A DNA stretch of 64,000 nt from Dipetalonema caudispina (lineage: Eukaryota; Nematoda; Chromadorea; Rhabditida; Onchocercidae). The stretch is taken from assembly GCA_013365325.1 (NCBI GenBank), contig JABVXV010000095.1:124001-188000 (forward strand). The letters run 5' to 3'. Positions 24,805 to 36,660 of the stretch are shown here, in pieces (the stretch's first letter is position 1; each line of letters starts with the position of its first letter). Under the pieces are notes generated by a model. That model had not been told where the DNA came from. It was given only the letters and a program-made list of their open reading frames with translations, and ran no database searches. The translations under genes were made by a program, and so were the position numbers.

Positions 24805-27800
24805 TTCCCGAAGACAAATGCTGAAAAATTAGCTCATTGCGGTTGTGTAAACGATACGCTGCACGACGATGTTAGCGTTGAGCAGTTCTGTGAACGCATG
24901 AAAGTATTTGGCAGCATGAAATACCTAGGTGCATTAAGGGTTCTGAAAGATGTTCGTTACCTAAAAACAGGTCGTTTACTTTTGAAGCAGTAAGTTTTTC
25001 ACTTTTACGGTTTTTTCTTTGCTTTCCAAGTAGTACTGTATTTCGTACAAAATGAAGAAAAATTTCGCACTTCTAGCGATCTTAAAATTTTGGTTTCACT
25101 CAAATTCATCGGTTTATAATCCCCTCTCTTGTAACAAGTTAATTCGTATAAACTTAATCTCTGCTATGAACTGCTTAGTTATTGCTAGCTATCGCGAACT
25201 AAGAAGTCGCAAAATTGGTTTCTTGTACACCGCGTAGCTGTATATCTTGACTGCTGACCTTCTCAAAATCACTTTTGTCCAAAAATTTTTGTTACAATAT
25301 AGATAGCTATATGCTGACTCCTGAAATTAAATTTTTGCGTTATCTCAAATTAAATTCTGATGAGCTTCTAGCTTGTGTTCCTCTTCACCTTCACTGCCAG
25401 CATATATAGTGCTTGAAATGGTTGAAATGCTTGTTTGCATTCACATGGAAGATGCCACTGAAAAAGGCGATGAAGAACTTTGGCGAGAACTGCTTCTACT
25501 GACGGACAAAGTTCCATATTTCTTGAGACCGACTGTTTTGCTGCTCCTGAAATCATGTTGTCCCGTGAATGTTATCCCAAAATTGCCATCAAACCTGATG
25601 TTGCGTCCTGTAGTTATCACTGCTCTGTTAGGTAATATATTTATTTTAGTTATTATGAGTTTATGAAGTACATACTTATTCTTAATTGATTCACCAACTG
25701 TTGCAGCTAATTATGTCCGTTTTGGAAAAATAAGCCTCTTCCAAGCATTACTTGCAAAAGAGACTGAATATGATTTGCTTAAAAACGACCAATTATTGCG
25801 AGTTCTTGCTTCGCATACTAATTCTCACTCAGCTGTGTCATCTACGTATTTGCAATACCTCTCGCGACGCAATATTACCTTATTAGGTGACAGTATGTGG
25901 CATTTCAATTCTATCATTCGGTAAGTATGCTCCAAGCAGGAGTTCACGGAATTGTCATGTTTTTACAGCAATTCTTAAGGTAACGTACTCCATGAGTGCT
26001 GTTACTAACATTCGGCTAAAAATTAGGAAACTTCAGATGCTTGTAAGTCCATGGTATTAGAGCACTTTTTTTAGCATGTGAATGCAGTTACTTCAAAAAA
26101 TTTCGTGTCACAGTAGTAAGAGAACAGTGGCATTAATGCAGTTACTGCTTCTTCTACCTGGATAGAACAAGAATAACAGGTGTAATACTGTAATGTATGC
26201 AAATTAAGGTAGCTGAACTGTTTCGTAGAAATAAGATTCTTCACTACTGATTAGCAATTCATTGATTTGACCAAATTGCGGCTTCGAAACTGGTGTATTA
26301 CTTTATGATACATATAGTCCATTATATGTAACAGTTTTCAACGTTTTGCTACTAGTCTACTCCAGAATATAAATCTATGTTTTTTCAAAACCTAGTGGAT
26401 TCTCATTTTTATTCTCCTGTACTTTGCAGCCAATCAAAATATTGGGATATCAGAAACACAACTATATCGGATAATGGTGATTGCTGTATTTGTGGAGAGA
26501 AATTTAAAAAAAATGAGGATTTATCAGAAATGGAATTTAGCTTACTTAAAAGTGAAATAATGTAAGTGTCTTGGGAGACAAATTTTGTAGATCAAAATCC
26601 CCTAAGCTGAATGTACCGTGTATCATTATCACATGGCCGTATAGAGTATGTTACAATTTAAGCAATTCAATTTGTTTTAATTAATCAGACTAGTGAATAG
26701 TAATTTTGAAACAGCCATTTTTCTGCGGAAAGAATTTTGGAACTGTGTTGAAGTAAATTTGTTCCAGGAAATATTTGTCTGATGATATGCAAATATTCTC
26801 CAGTGCTACGGATCAAGAGATTTCCGGTCTAAAGAAGCATATAAGACGAGAAATAAAGCTTGTTAAAGTTCGTTTTTATCTCACGTTTTAAATTATTATT
26901 GAGAGTTTTCTCTGAGCTCAGATGTTCACTTTTGTTCTCAATTTTTGGTCTTTTGTATTGCTTCTTTCCCTTTCCATTAAAAGATTAATATTTGTCTTCT
27001 TTAATGTCAAATTCTTAGCTAATTTACTCAACAGTACTTCCATTTTTGTGTCTCTCTTTTCAAAGAACAGTAACTGTAAGTTCCTTTAAGGTTGAAATAA
27101 ACTTCCAGGTCGTTTTTTTTCCCTAGTAATAAATTTTTCAGGATCAACAGTCACTGGTTGTTGATGCTCTCAATGTTTTATATGTAGGTATCAATAATAT
27201 GAGATCAAGGTATGGGATTGACGAAGTGTTGCAGAAGTCGCTAGATATATTTGCTAATGTATTGCTTATTGTTCGAAAAGGCGGCGACACCAATCGTGTA
27301 TGGAATGAACATGATAAGTTCAGCAACTCACGCTTGTCAGCATTTTTCTGTCACAGAATGTATGTTTTATCCATCTGAATAGTTTATTTCGATCCTGTAA
27401 TTGAGGCTTTCTCTTTGGTCAATCTTATATCAACCATGCAGGGATACCTACCCAGAGAATGAAATTTTGTTTCTAGAAGCACAGCAGCCATATTTCTTAG
27501 GTATAGCTCTGAATGCTTTTTTTCTTCAGTTACTTGGAATAGTTGATATTTAGATATCAGAGTAGTGAATTTTCGCTTAACGCTCATGTCAGTAGTTTTA
27601 AAAGATTCTCATCACAAATCCTTTTTCCAGGAGTAACGATGATTTATTTGTGTTGTTAGCAGTTATGGAACTTGGAATAAATGCATATTTTTTGACAAAT
27701 GATTCCTTTATAAATCATCGCAATATGTTAACTCCTTCGGCTCAATCGTTGTTCGACAAGTGGGTAGAGAGAAGAGCTGTGCGTTTGGACAATAGAGATG

Positions 27801-28132
27801 TAATTGTGAGTTTGCATTCATTCGAACCTGCTTTTTTGTTCAAAACATTCAAGTAAAATATGGTCTTTGTCACTGAATCATGTCTATCCTATCTCTTACT
27901 AGATGGGACTGACTGGAGGGATTTTATGATATGAGCAGGTCCCTAACACCAAGCATGGAATTTGCATCTTCATTTCTCTGATTTTAAATTTGAATTCATT
28001 TTATTCCAGATGCCTTCGAAATTTGCTCCATATGTACATGAGACAGAAAATGGTTATCATATTCCCGTTAAAACAGTTAGCAATTCGGTTGCCTTATATT
28101 CGTTCCTTTGTGTCCGAGGAAAACGTTCATAG
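24805..28132 (+). CDS. PRORP: protein-only mitochondrial ribonuclease P catalytic subunit (PRORP/MRPP3)
   Basis: Cuts the 5' leader from mitochondrial tRNA precursors; in animals it acts with the TRMT10C-HSD17B10 complex. Early exons (24805-24989, about 25307-25632, 25707-25921) correspond to the pentatricopeptide-like helical region. A CICGEKF zinc-binding pair follows (exon from about 26430). The NYN metallonuclease domain then shows all four expected acidic residues: D in VVDALNVLYV (near 27163), the DD of SNDDLFVLLA (near 27636) and the D of FLTNDSF. The remaining zinc ligands fit GYHIPV and the cysteine of YSFLC, 17 residues apart as in the family. Stop TAG is at 28130. The start codon is unresolved; a mitochondrial presequence would be expected in a missing first exon. 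Two joins are irregular: a 35-nt intron (25375-25409) and a phase conflict between about 27500 and 27632. Confidence 0.88.
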
Positions 28133-28838
28133 CGCATTATTGAATTGTTTGTGCAAGCCATTGTGATTTATAACCAAAGATGAACTATTTTTGATTTTTT
28201 ACAATTGGTCCGGTTGATTAACTAAGTGATGTGGCATGTCACTAATACTTTCATATTTTTCTAATCATGTAGAATTTGTTAAGTGAGTTTCAAGATTTGA
28301 ATAAAGATTGTCATTGTTGTTTATGAATTGTATGAATTATTATCACTGCATGACTTCGTCTAGCAAAATCATTAATAGTTCTTCATTTTCAATGTAGATA
28401 AAGTTCATTTGCTATATCCTTCCACATTATTCCGTATTCAAGTGCTGTCTTGTTTTGATATCATATAATTCAGATTGAACGATGATTAATTCATAACCGT
28501 CCCATTAATTAATATTTAAATTATGTATAGCAAAAATAATGACAGCCTAAAACAAATGTATAAGAATTTCTTCAAAAAGTCTTCACAATTTCTAGTTCTA
28601 AAGTACCAGTGGTAAGTTGTTAGAATTATGAAACGCTTAGTTATTTCCAGTTTCTTCTATTATCATTTTTAATAGCTGGACGAAATGAAAAAATGGATCT
28701 CTTCCGAAGATTTTCTAGATAGAAGTTTCCGTGGAGTCTATACTTTTTATGTTTCGGTGACAGATCTTTCTTTTCAGGAATGTTACGAAGAAATATGGGA
28801 ATTTGCCAAGGCTGAAAATAGTAGAGAACAAAAATACA
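28133..28838 (+). promoter_or_regulatory. PRORP-VPS45 spacer with probable spliced-leader acceptor
   Basis: About 700 bases separate the two genes. TCTTTCTTTTCAG ends at 28777, 61 bases before the VPS45 start codon, and is a strong acceptor with no coding exon before it. In a nematode this is the expected site for addition of a spliced leader to the VPS45 messenger. The rest is AT-rich and holds the PRORP 3' UTR. Confidence 0.55.
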
Positions 28839-31800
28839 ATGAATGTTGTCACGGCTGCTCAACAGTACATATCAGAAATGATAAGGTTGGCTGGCCCCGG
28901 CATGAAAGTGATGATGATGGATAAATACACGGTAACTGTGTACAGTCTTAATCATAAACCCTTTAAATTGGTTCGAAAATAATGCAAAATAAAGAAGCAG
29001 TAGCGTATTTGTTTCTTCCTTGAACTTCTGCTAGATATTTGCGAGGAACCATACTTAGTGTTGGCTTACTGGTAAGTTTGCATAAAATGGTAAATCTTAC
29101 TGGAAGTTCCAATGTAAAATTAAATAATATGGAAAAGATGCTGAGAGTTTTCTAATTGTGAAATAAAAGAGAAGTAGCGTACTTGTCTAGAAAATTTGTT
29201 GGAAATAAATATTGACACATTATAGAGGACAAATGCTATCCAGACTTACATCGAGTGAATTATAGTATGAAATAGGAAACCAAAAAGGAAAATACATTGT
29301 ACTTAAGTATGAAGGACGCAGATAAATATGAATAAATTACATGGATTACCTGTTAAAAATAAAATCATAACATCACTTTTTAATTGGATTTGTTATTCAA
29401 AACATCCGTATTTAGACCAGCGCTGTATCATGTGTTTATGCACAAAGCGATATGATGCAGAAAGAAGTGTATTTATTCGAACGCATCGATTCCGTTGTTT
29501 TAAGGTATGTCAACCTAGGCTATATCATTTTTTTCTTTGCTTTAAATTCTTCATAATGCATAGTTTAAATTTTTGACCGAAAATTTCAGAGAGCCAATTA
29601 AGCATCTCAAATGTATAACATTTTTACGACCTACGGCGGAAAATATTCATTTATTAGCTGAAGAGTTGCGGTTTCCGAAATACGGCCAGTATTATATATG
29701 TAAGTTCACCTGTAGTGAAATTTTTTCCTCCATAGATCGAGCGATTATGGCGATTCGTATGATAGATTAAGTGGCTTCTTTTAAGCACTTTGATCAGCAA
29801 GAATTTTTTCTTGAATTCGAAAAATTCCAGTAAATTCTTTTGATCATTTTATGGTTTCATTCCAGATTTTTGTAACATCATCAGCAAAACTGACGTCAAG
29901 GCGCTGGCTGAGGCGGATGACCAGGAAACGGTATGACATAAATTTCATGCCTTTTTACATTTGAAACAAGTTTCTGATATATTCTAAATTTGTTGAATTA
30001 TTTTTCAAAACATCTTTATCTAATAATTTTTATTGTGATATGTAGTCTTCAGATTGACAAGTAAAACTTTTTCATAAGTTTTTTACTCTCCCTTCTCTTA
30101 TGTAACACTAATTCCTACACGACTTCTAAATTCCACAAAATCTGGCGTTTCCAGGTCCGTGAAATGCACGAATTTTTCATGGATGGCGTACCTTTATGCC
30201 CTCACCTTCTGTCATTAAATATTCTTCATAGCTATAATTCATCCTTCTCCGTTTTGACACCTGTTTTTACGCGATCTCTAAATTCAATCATTGCAACTCT
30301 ACTTGCGTTAAAGAAGAAACCACAAATAAGGTATAACTCAATTTCTTTTCTCTATTTTTTATTCTAGAACATTTTACTAATATAATGGGATAAGTAGACA
30401 TACTTGTCTCATTATATGTAATAAAATGTTCTAAAATGAGCTGTGTCGTATAACTATTTCGCATAATGTATAACAGTTACATGAATGGGGAAAAGGATAT
30501 GAAATCAAGGCTAACTTAAATGGTCATTTACAGAAAAAACATTGTGTTTAGAAAGCGGAGGCTAAATATTTTAAACGACTAAAACACTTGTTTTCATATA
30601 TTTCAATTTTACTAATTCAAATAGATTTAATGAAAGTGATGACATCGTATAAAATAATACTGAAACCTCAAAAATTTGAAGTGTGCTGTTCTAGATATCA
30701 AAAGTCAAACAAAGACAGTAAAATGTTGGCAGAAGAAGTTGCTAAGGCAATCGCTCGTGAAGAAAGCTTATTTGAAAATGCCAAAACCGATACAGTTTTG
30801 TTAATAATCGACCGAAGTGAAGACCCAGTAACTCCTCTACTGAACCAGTGGACTTATGAGGCTATGGTAATGTTAAAATCGTTTGATTTCTGCTTCATCA
30901 TTGACTTATGTTAAAAGGCGGTCAATCATTACCTATGTGCTGAACAAAGGCAATTTGCATGAATTTGCGTTGTATGAATGTTTTAGGTCCATGAACTTTT
31001 GGGTATCAACAACCATCGCGTTAATATAAATACAGCTTCAAATACCGGTGCTTTAATTCTTTCGCCTCTTCATGATCCGTTTTATTCAAAGGTACAGAAG
31101 TTTGTATGACTAAAAAGCTTATGATGAAAAAATCAAGCTTGGATGATATTTATGGTTGCAAAAGTATAAAATTAATGGAATTTTTCGTTATCTTAAAATA
31201 GTTCAATTTGATCGGTATGCGATTCATTAAACCATTTGTACCAGCGATATTAATAAATGGACGGGTATGAATCAAGCTCCATTTGTTATAAAAAAGCATA
31301 ATATGTTAATTTAACTTAGAAGTTGATGTGATGACATTTTGCATGACTTATGTCTATAACTATTCTGTTTTTCTAGAATATGTATGCTAACTTTGGTGAA
31401 ATTGGGCAGAATATCAAGGCATTGATAACAGAATTTCAACGAAAATCACAAACCAATCAGAAGCTTGAATCAGTTGCTGATATGAAAAACTTTGTTGAAC
31501 AGTATCCGCAGTTTAAGAAGATATCAGGTAAATAAGAGCGGTTTAATAGTATAACAAGTTTGATTACTGGTTCAGATTGAAGAATCAAAAAATGTGCTTT
31601 CATGTTGAAAAATATTGAAATAAGTTTATTTTCAGGCACGGTTACCAAACATTTGACGGTACTTGGTGAGTTATCAAAGTTAGTAGCTACTCGGAACTTG
31701 CTAGAAATTTCTGAAATAGAACAGCAACTTGCAAGCGGCGGCGAGCATTCACATTGTTTGGCTACTGTCCGACGTCTTTTGCAGCATGAACAAACGACAG

Positions 31801-33292
31801 ATCTCGTAATATTTTCCTCTGCAAGAAAATTGACTTAATTGTAACAATTTTTGGATTTTTCTATATAACTTTGCCCTTATCATATTTCAAAACAATTTTT
31901 GATAATTCCCAAACAGTTTAGGGAACGTCAGTTAGCTGCTCAAGTTTAAATGTGATCATAATCTAGCGCTTTTTCAAAAACTTTAGAGTTGAAGGGTAAT
32001 GCTATGCATAGATTGGATTTACATTTATTATTTCCGCTATATATGTACTGAAGAAAGGATGGCTGGAAATGCTCAATAGATAATGGAAAGAAGGAAAGAC
32101 TAATGGAAAGCTTGAAGAAATTCTGATAATGATTATGCTTTTGACCTTTATGTTTTTATAAGTTGCCATTCAGGATGCAACAAGGCTAGTGATGTTATAT
32201 GCTCTGCGATTTGAGAATCATGCGAATAGCGATATCCATGGCTTAGTGCAACTGTTAAGACGGAAAGGTGTGAGTAGTCAAAATATTAAGGTATATATTC
32301 ATGATGAAACTGTTTCTTGAACTTTTCCCTACGCTTTCACTGGTCTTGAAAAGTATACTTTCCATAAATATGATCCCGAGCCATAACATTGATATCATTA
32401 AATGGTAATGTCTTGGAGAAACACAGTTTCAGTGAAATTCAAAATGGAGTTTTTGCCTCTTGTAACTGATCTTTTTTCACTTTCTTATTAACGATAGAAT
32501 GAAATACCGATAAACCATTCATTCAGTGACGTCTAGGTACATATGCAGGTAGTAAGAGCGGTTCTCGATTTCGGCGGATCAGCTCGCCGACAAAATGATC
32601 TCTTTGGTGGCACAGCAATAGCAATGACAAAACGTTTTATCAAAGGTTTGAAAGGAGTTGAAAACATTTATACGCAGCATGAACCGTATATTACTGAATT
32701 AATCGATTCACTATCCAAGGGTCGTCTTTCTGATACAGCTTACCCATACGTACTGCCACCACTGCCGTTAGTTCTTTCTGTTTAATATTTCCAAATTAAT
32801 TCATTAAATGTGATGGTGTTACTAGTATCTTCATTGTTTGTACATTTAAAATTTACGAACATAGAAGACAATTAATTATTCACTCATTTGGTCCTTTGTT
32901 GTACTAATTACTCGAAAGATAATAAGTCAACTGAACATAAAATTTCGATGAATCTGATTAGGTAAATCGTGCTTTTTTTTTCCTCAAATCCAGAATATTT
33001 TCAAAGTTAGCGACGAAGCTTTGTTCATCTTTCTCAAATTCACAATATTTTCTAATTCAGCGATTCAAAGTTTTGGTGAAAGCAACAAATAATGTCACGA
33101 ATAAATTGAAAATGGAATATGTATTTGAAGTTTTGCAGGAATCGTTTTGAAAATATAATTTTATTCGTTATCGGTGGTGCTACTTACGAGGAATCACGGG
33201 CTGTGCACATGGGAAATCAACGTGGACGAACTTCTCCTGGCCCGTCGAATACCATTCTTCTCTCTACTGCAATGCTTAATTCCACCAGGTGA
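28839..33292 (+). CDS. VPS45: vacuolar protein sorting-associated protein 45 (Sec1/Munc18 family)
   Basis: SM protein that binds syntaxin-type SNAREs and drives fusion at early endosomes and the trans-Golgi network. Twelve exons (28839-28931, 29416-29504, 29590-29699, 29867-29931, 30155-30330, 30695-30866, 30987-31091, 31377-31527, 31636-31805, 32174-32290, 32549-32766, 33139-33292) sum to exactly 540 codons, 539 residues (human 570). The start [15 protein letters not shown], then [10 protein letters not shown], aligns with the human start. Other diagnostic segments are [80 protein letters not shown] and [11 protein letters not shown]. The C-terminus stops slightly before the usual family end. 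An overlapping frame upstream of the ATG is not coding. Confidence 0.95.
30365..30433 (+). repeat. 69-nt near-perfect hairpin in VPS45 intron 5
   Basis: TAGAACATTTTA at 30365-30376 pairs with TAAAATGTTCTA at 30422-30433. After a small bulge, ATATAATG pairs with CATTATAT, and GGATAAGTA pairs with TACTTGTCT with two G-T wobbles, closing on the loop GACA (30397-30400). About 29 base pairs form. It could be an intronic microRNA or mirtron-like precursor, or a tiny MITE-type inverted repeat; the four-base loop favours the latter. The sense strand of the host gene is shown. Confidence 0.75.
32984..33075 (+). repeat. imperfect tandem duplication in the last VPS45 intron
   Basis: CTCAAATCCAGAATATTTTC followed by AAAGTTAGCGA is repeated about 50 bases later as CTCAAATTCACAATATTTTC followed by TAATTCAGCGA. 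It lies wholly inside the intron between exons 11 and 12 and has no evident function. Confidence 0.6.
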
Positions 33293-36126
33293 ACTCTTCA
33301 GATTTACCCGGAGTGATGAAGTTCAACTGCGTAGCATCGCTAACATTCTTCCTGTACCTTTCCCTTTCTCTTTATTTGATGCATTAAATTAAATATAAGT
33401 GAATCCAACATAAAATGTTGCTTGTAATTTATAACGATAGAAGTTATAAAATTGTTTGCTTCATTTATCCTTATCTTAAGATCTGAACATCATGACCATC
33501 ACTCTAACTTTGTTATCCTTTTAAATCTCGTAATTTTTGATTTGAAAAAAATGCATTTTTAATATTTCACATGATAATTTTAGTTTCATTGAAGAACTTC
33601 TGGTGGCTACAACAATTGGATGAATGGCGTAATGCAAATGTAACAAAATCTGTGATTAAAATGATATTTATTGAATGTAACTGTCAATGTGTAAGAATGA
33701 AGATAACCTATTTCAGTCGTCGTTGTATTCATGCGAATTCAGATAAAGGTCATGATTTACTGATTATCTGCAATTTAAGACCTGAAATAAGTGGATAATT
33801 CGAAATAAATTATATGTAGTAAATGGTGCTGAATACCTTCAAGTCTTCTAAATTGACAATGAAGGATCACCTAGCTACTAAGACTATATCTAAAAAAGTG
33901 TTTCGACCTAGACAGCGTGGGATTTAGGTGAAGTGGAGTAGAATATGAGTGGGATGAAAGGGTCACCATAATCTAGTCAGAGTGACACAAACGTGTCATT
34001 GGCATTTACCGATATCAATGCATAGTGAGTGTAGGTTCTGTCGTTTATTTAAATGCGTCTTAAAATGTTTGTTCAATGAGTCTGTTGGTATGTAAAGAGA
34101 GATGACGGGGTTCAGAGGAATAGGTCATCGAGTTTGGCAGACCAGCTCACAATCAAGGTTTTCACAATTTTACACGTATAGTGCGAAATATGTCACGCAG
34201 ACGCAGCTGCACGTGTATTTCTAGCCCCACTGAAAGAGCTCCAAAACATTCAGTTGTTTGCTTATTTGTATTCCAGAAAGGGATAAAAGTACTTCATATC
34301 AAGGGGAAACCAGGTTATTAGCAACTACCGACAATCTGATAGTGTTTTGGTCTTAATTACCATAAATAACTCATCTGTCAGTGGAATTAGAATTGTCCTT
34401 CTCATGAGAAAGTTGTGCTAAGGATTCGTCAAACAATCATTGCAATATGAGATATTTCTGTGTGATAACTGAGAAACAGTATCAATTAAATGAAATTATT
34501 TCAGTAGTTAGAAGTACTGTTCCAACCACAGGTGAATGTGACTATTACAACGCTTTAAGCTTATATAAGTGGTTTTAGAGCGGATATGGATGTCTTGGCG
34601 AAGCATTACCATATGATTTTTGTAAAGTTCCGTAACAATTATTTCCTTTTTGCGGGTTAGAAATGAATTGAACAACATATTGTTCAGTTCTGTTTATAAG
34701 CTTAATAAAGAAGCCGTGTTTCCTGGTAATTAGGTTGACATGTATATATGGTTATATAAAAATGGCAGATTCAGTATTTCGGTAATTCTAAAATACCTTG
34801 GATTAGCCAACGATCTTATGTACTTATTCAATGAAAAATGTGTTTTTGGTGCAGCTGGGTATGCTAGGGATAGAGACCTTGCCTAAATTGAGTTCACCTC
34901 CGTGAAATGGTTGCATATGTTAAACTTATGTTCTTTATCAAGAATTATCTTTAGTTTACAGTCTCCAGGATTGTTCCGCTCTGGTATAATTACCATTTAA
35001 AAATTATACTCTTACAAATTAAAACTATTCACTTAAGTTGTTGAATACCTTATCACCAATGGGATTGTTGGTGACCTACAACCGATCCTTTTCATTGCGA
35101 ACTCAGTGATTGTCACTGCTAGTGATTTACTATACCGATTTCTTTAACTTGGATAATTTCAGGCTCTGGTAACGAGAATTAAGTTACATAGAAAGAAATA
35201 ATAAAATTATCATTGATAAAGAACAGATATATATCGACTCCAAATTCAGTTCACTTATAAGGTTATTTCTATTTCACATTATGGGTTACTGTTATAAGTT
35301 TACAGAATAGTAAATGAATGAAGTCAGAAAAAGCAGTAATTAATTATGTAATAGTCTTGTGATGTATCCACTTGTATCTTGAATTAAGAAATGTGTAGTT
35401 GTTAATGGTAGCTGGATTAATGAGGAACGATTTGCATGCCTTAACATAAGCCTTATTCTGAAGACCTATTTGGTTTTATATGAAATGTACAGTGACAGTA
35501 AAGGTGGAGTTATTCCAGGGTGTTAAGTGGTATTTTGAGTTGAAATAAATTGTCGTGAAACTGAAATGATAGCTATGATGTGATCATTTAGTGATAGACG
35601 ACGGTGAAGTTTTAGCCGTATTCTTTGGTGATAAGTTATAACCCGCTAACGATGAGATCATCGGTATGCGTATCGGAACAGTATCCACGATTGTAGTGAT
35701 GAAAACATAACGTGCATTTCTTAAGTGCAGTGCTTGGTATATTATACATGATCACTTTGGATGAAAAGGTTTTCCCGGGACATTCGGAATCATTTATTTA
35801 GCTGAAGTTTTGAAATATAGGCCCATACTTTTTGGAATCTTGTACTTTAATTAGAATGCGGTGGTGGGAAGGTTGGCGAAAGTAGGAGAAAGAAAGATTA
35901 GACGAATAACTAAGTGGGAGGTCGCTCACTAATCTCGTTTGTGTTTGATTTCCTTCGATTTAATTGTTGCAGGGCCATACTTGTTCCACAGGTCAACACG
36001 TTTAAATAACTTATTCCTTACGTTTGCATACCCAAATCTGATCAGTTTGATAGAGCATAGCGATGTTGTGAATTGTTGTCTCAGTGGCCATCGTTAAGCA
36101 TCGAATAGCAGGCTGACTGAATGATT

Positions 36127-36193
36127 TGTATATGTGTATGTGTGTGATGTGTGTATCAATGTGTGTGTGTGTGTGTGTATGTGTGTTTATATA
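36127..36193. repeat. TG dinucleotide microsatellite
   Basis: An interrupted (TG)n run with TA and CA interruptions; the longest pure TG block lies at about 36160-36178. Immediately downstream is a purine-rich GAGAGAG stretch (36208-36232). Confidence 0.9.
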
Positions 36194-36432
36194 TCTGGCA
36201 TAAGAAAAAGGAGAGTAGAGAGAGGGAGAGTGTAGGAAGTGTACGGCATGTCACATAGTTAAAGAAAGGGTATGCGACGCAGCTTCAAGACGCAATCGTT
36301 CAGCCCTGACGTCTTCGATCTGGTGATCGCTTATTCCTCTCCTATATGGTGCAATCTGTCATCCTTCTTATCCTTTCTCTTTCATTCCCATAAGAAAAGT
36401 AGGTTAGGCGAGCGAACAATATGATAGAGAAG

Positions 36433-36545
36433 ATGCGAGGGGGAGTCGAAAGGTCGAGTATGGCAGCTGGTGTCCACGGCAAAAGGAGAACAGGGGGTTG
36501 AAAGGTCGAATAGACAAGAGCGACTGATGTCCACGAAGGAAGGGC
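36433..36545. repeat. imperfect tandem repeat, about 60-bp unit
   Basis: GTCGAAAGGTCGAGTA with GCTGGTGTCCACGGCAAAAGG is followed by a diverged copy, GTTGAAAGGTCGAATA with GACTGATGTCCACGAAGGAAGG. The units are about 60 bases apart. The block sits between the two TG microsatellites in the least AT-rich part of this intergenic region. Confidence 0.65.
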
Positions 36546-36599
36546 ATTGCCGTGGCTGCTTAGTGGCCGATATTTCCCATCAATTTAGAGGTGCACCGG

Positions 36600-36609
36600 C
36601 TGGTGTGTA

Positions 36610-36640
<31 letters not shown>

Positions 36641-36660
36641 ATTATATGTTGTGTGTGGCT
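36600..36660. repeat. second TG dinucleotide microsatellite
   Basis: A TG run interrupted by TATG and TATATT, with a pure TG core at about 36611-36631. Long open frames crossing it (for example coding VCVCVCV) are artefacts of the repeat. Confidence 0.9.

Noticed and set aside
28685..28924. 79-codon + strand open frame with C-x(20)-CC-x2-C, at first taken for a small cysteine-rich protein
   Set aside because: It overlaps the true first exon of VPS45 (28839-28931) in another frame and is cut by the probable trans-splice acceptor at 28777.
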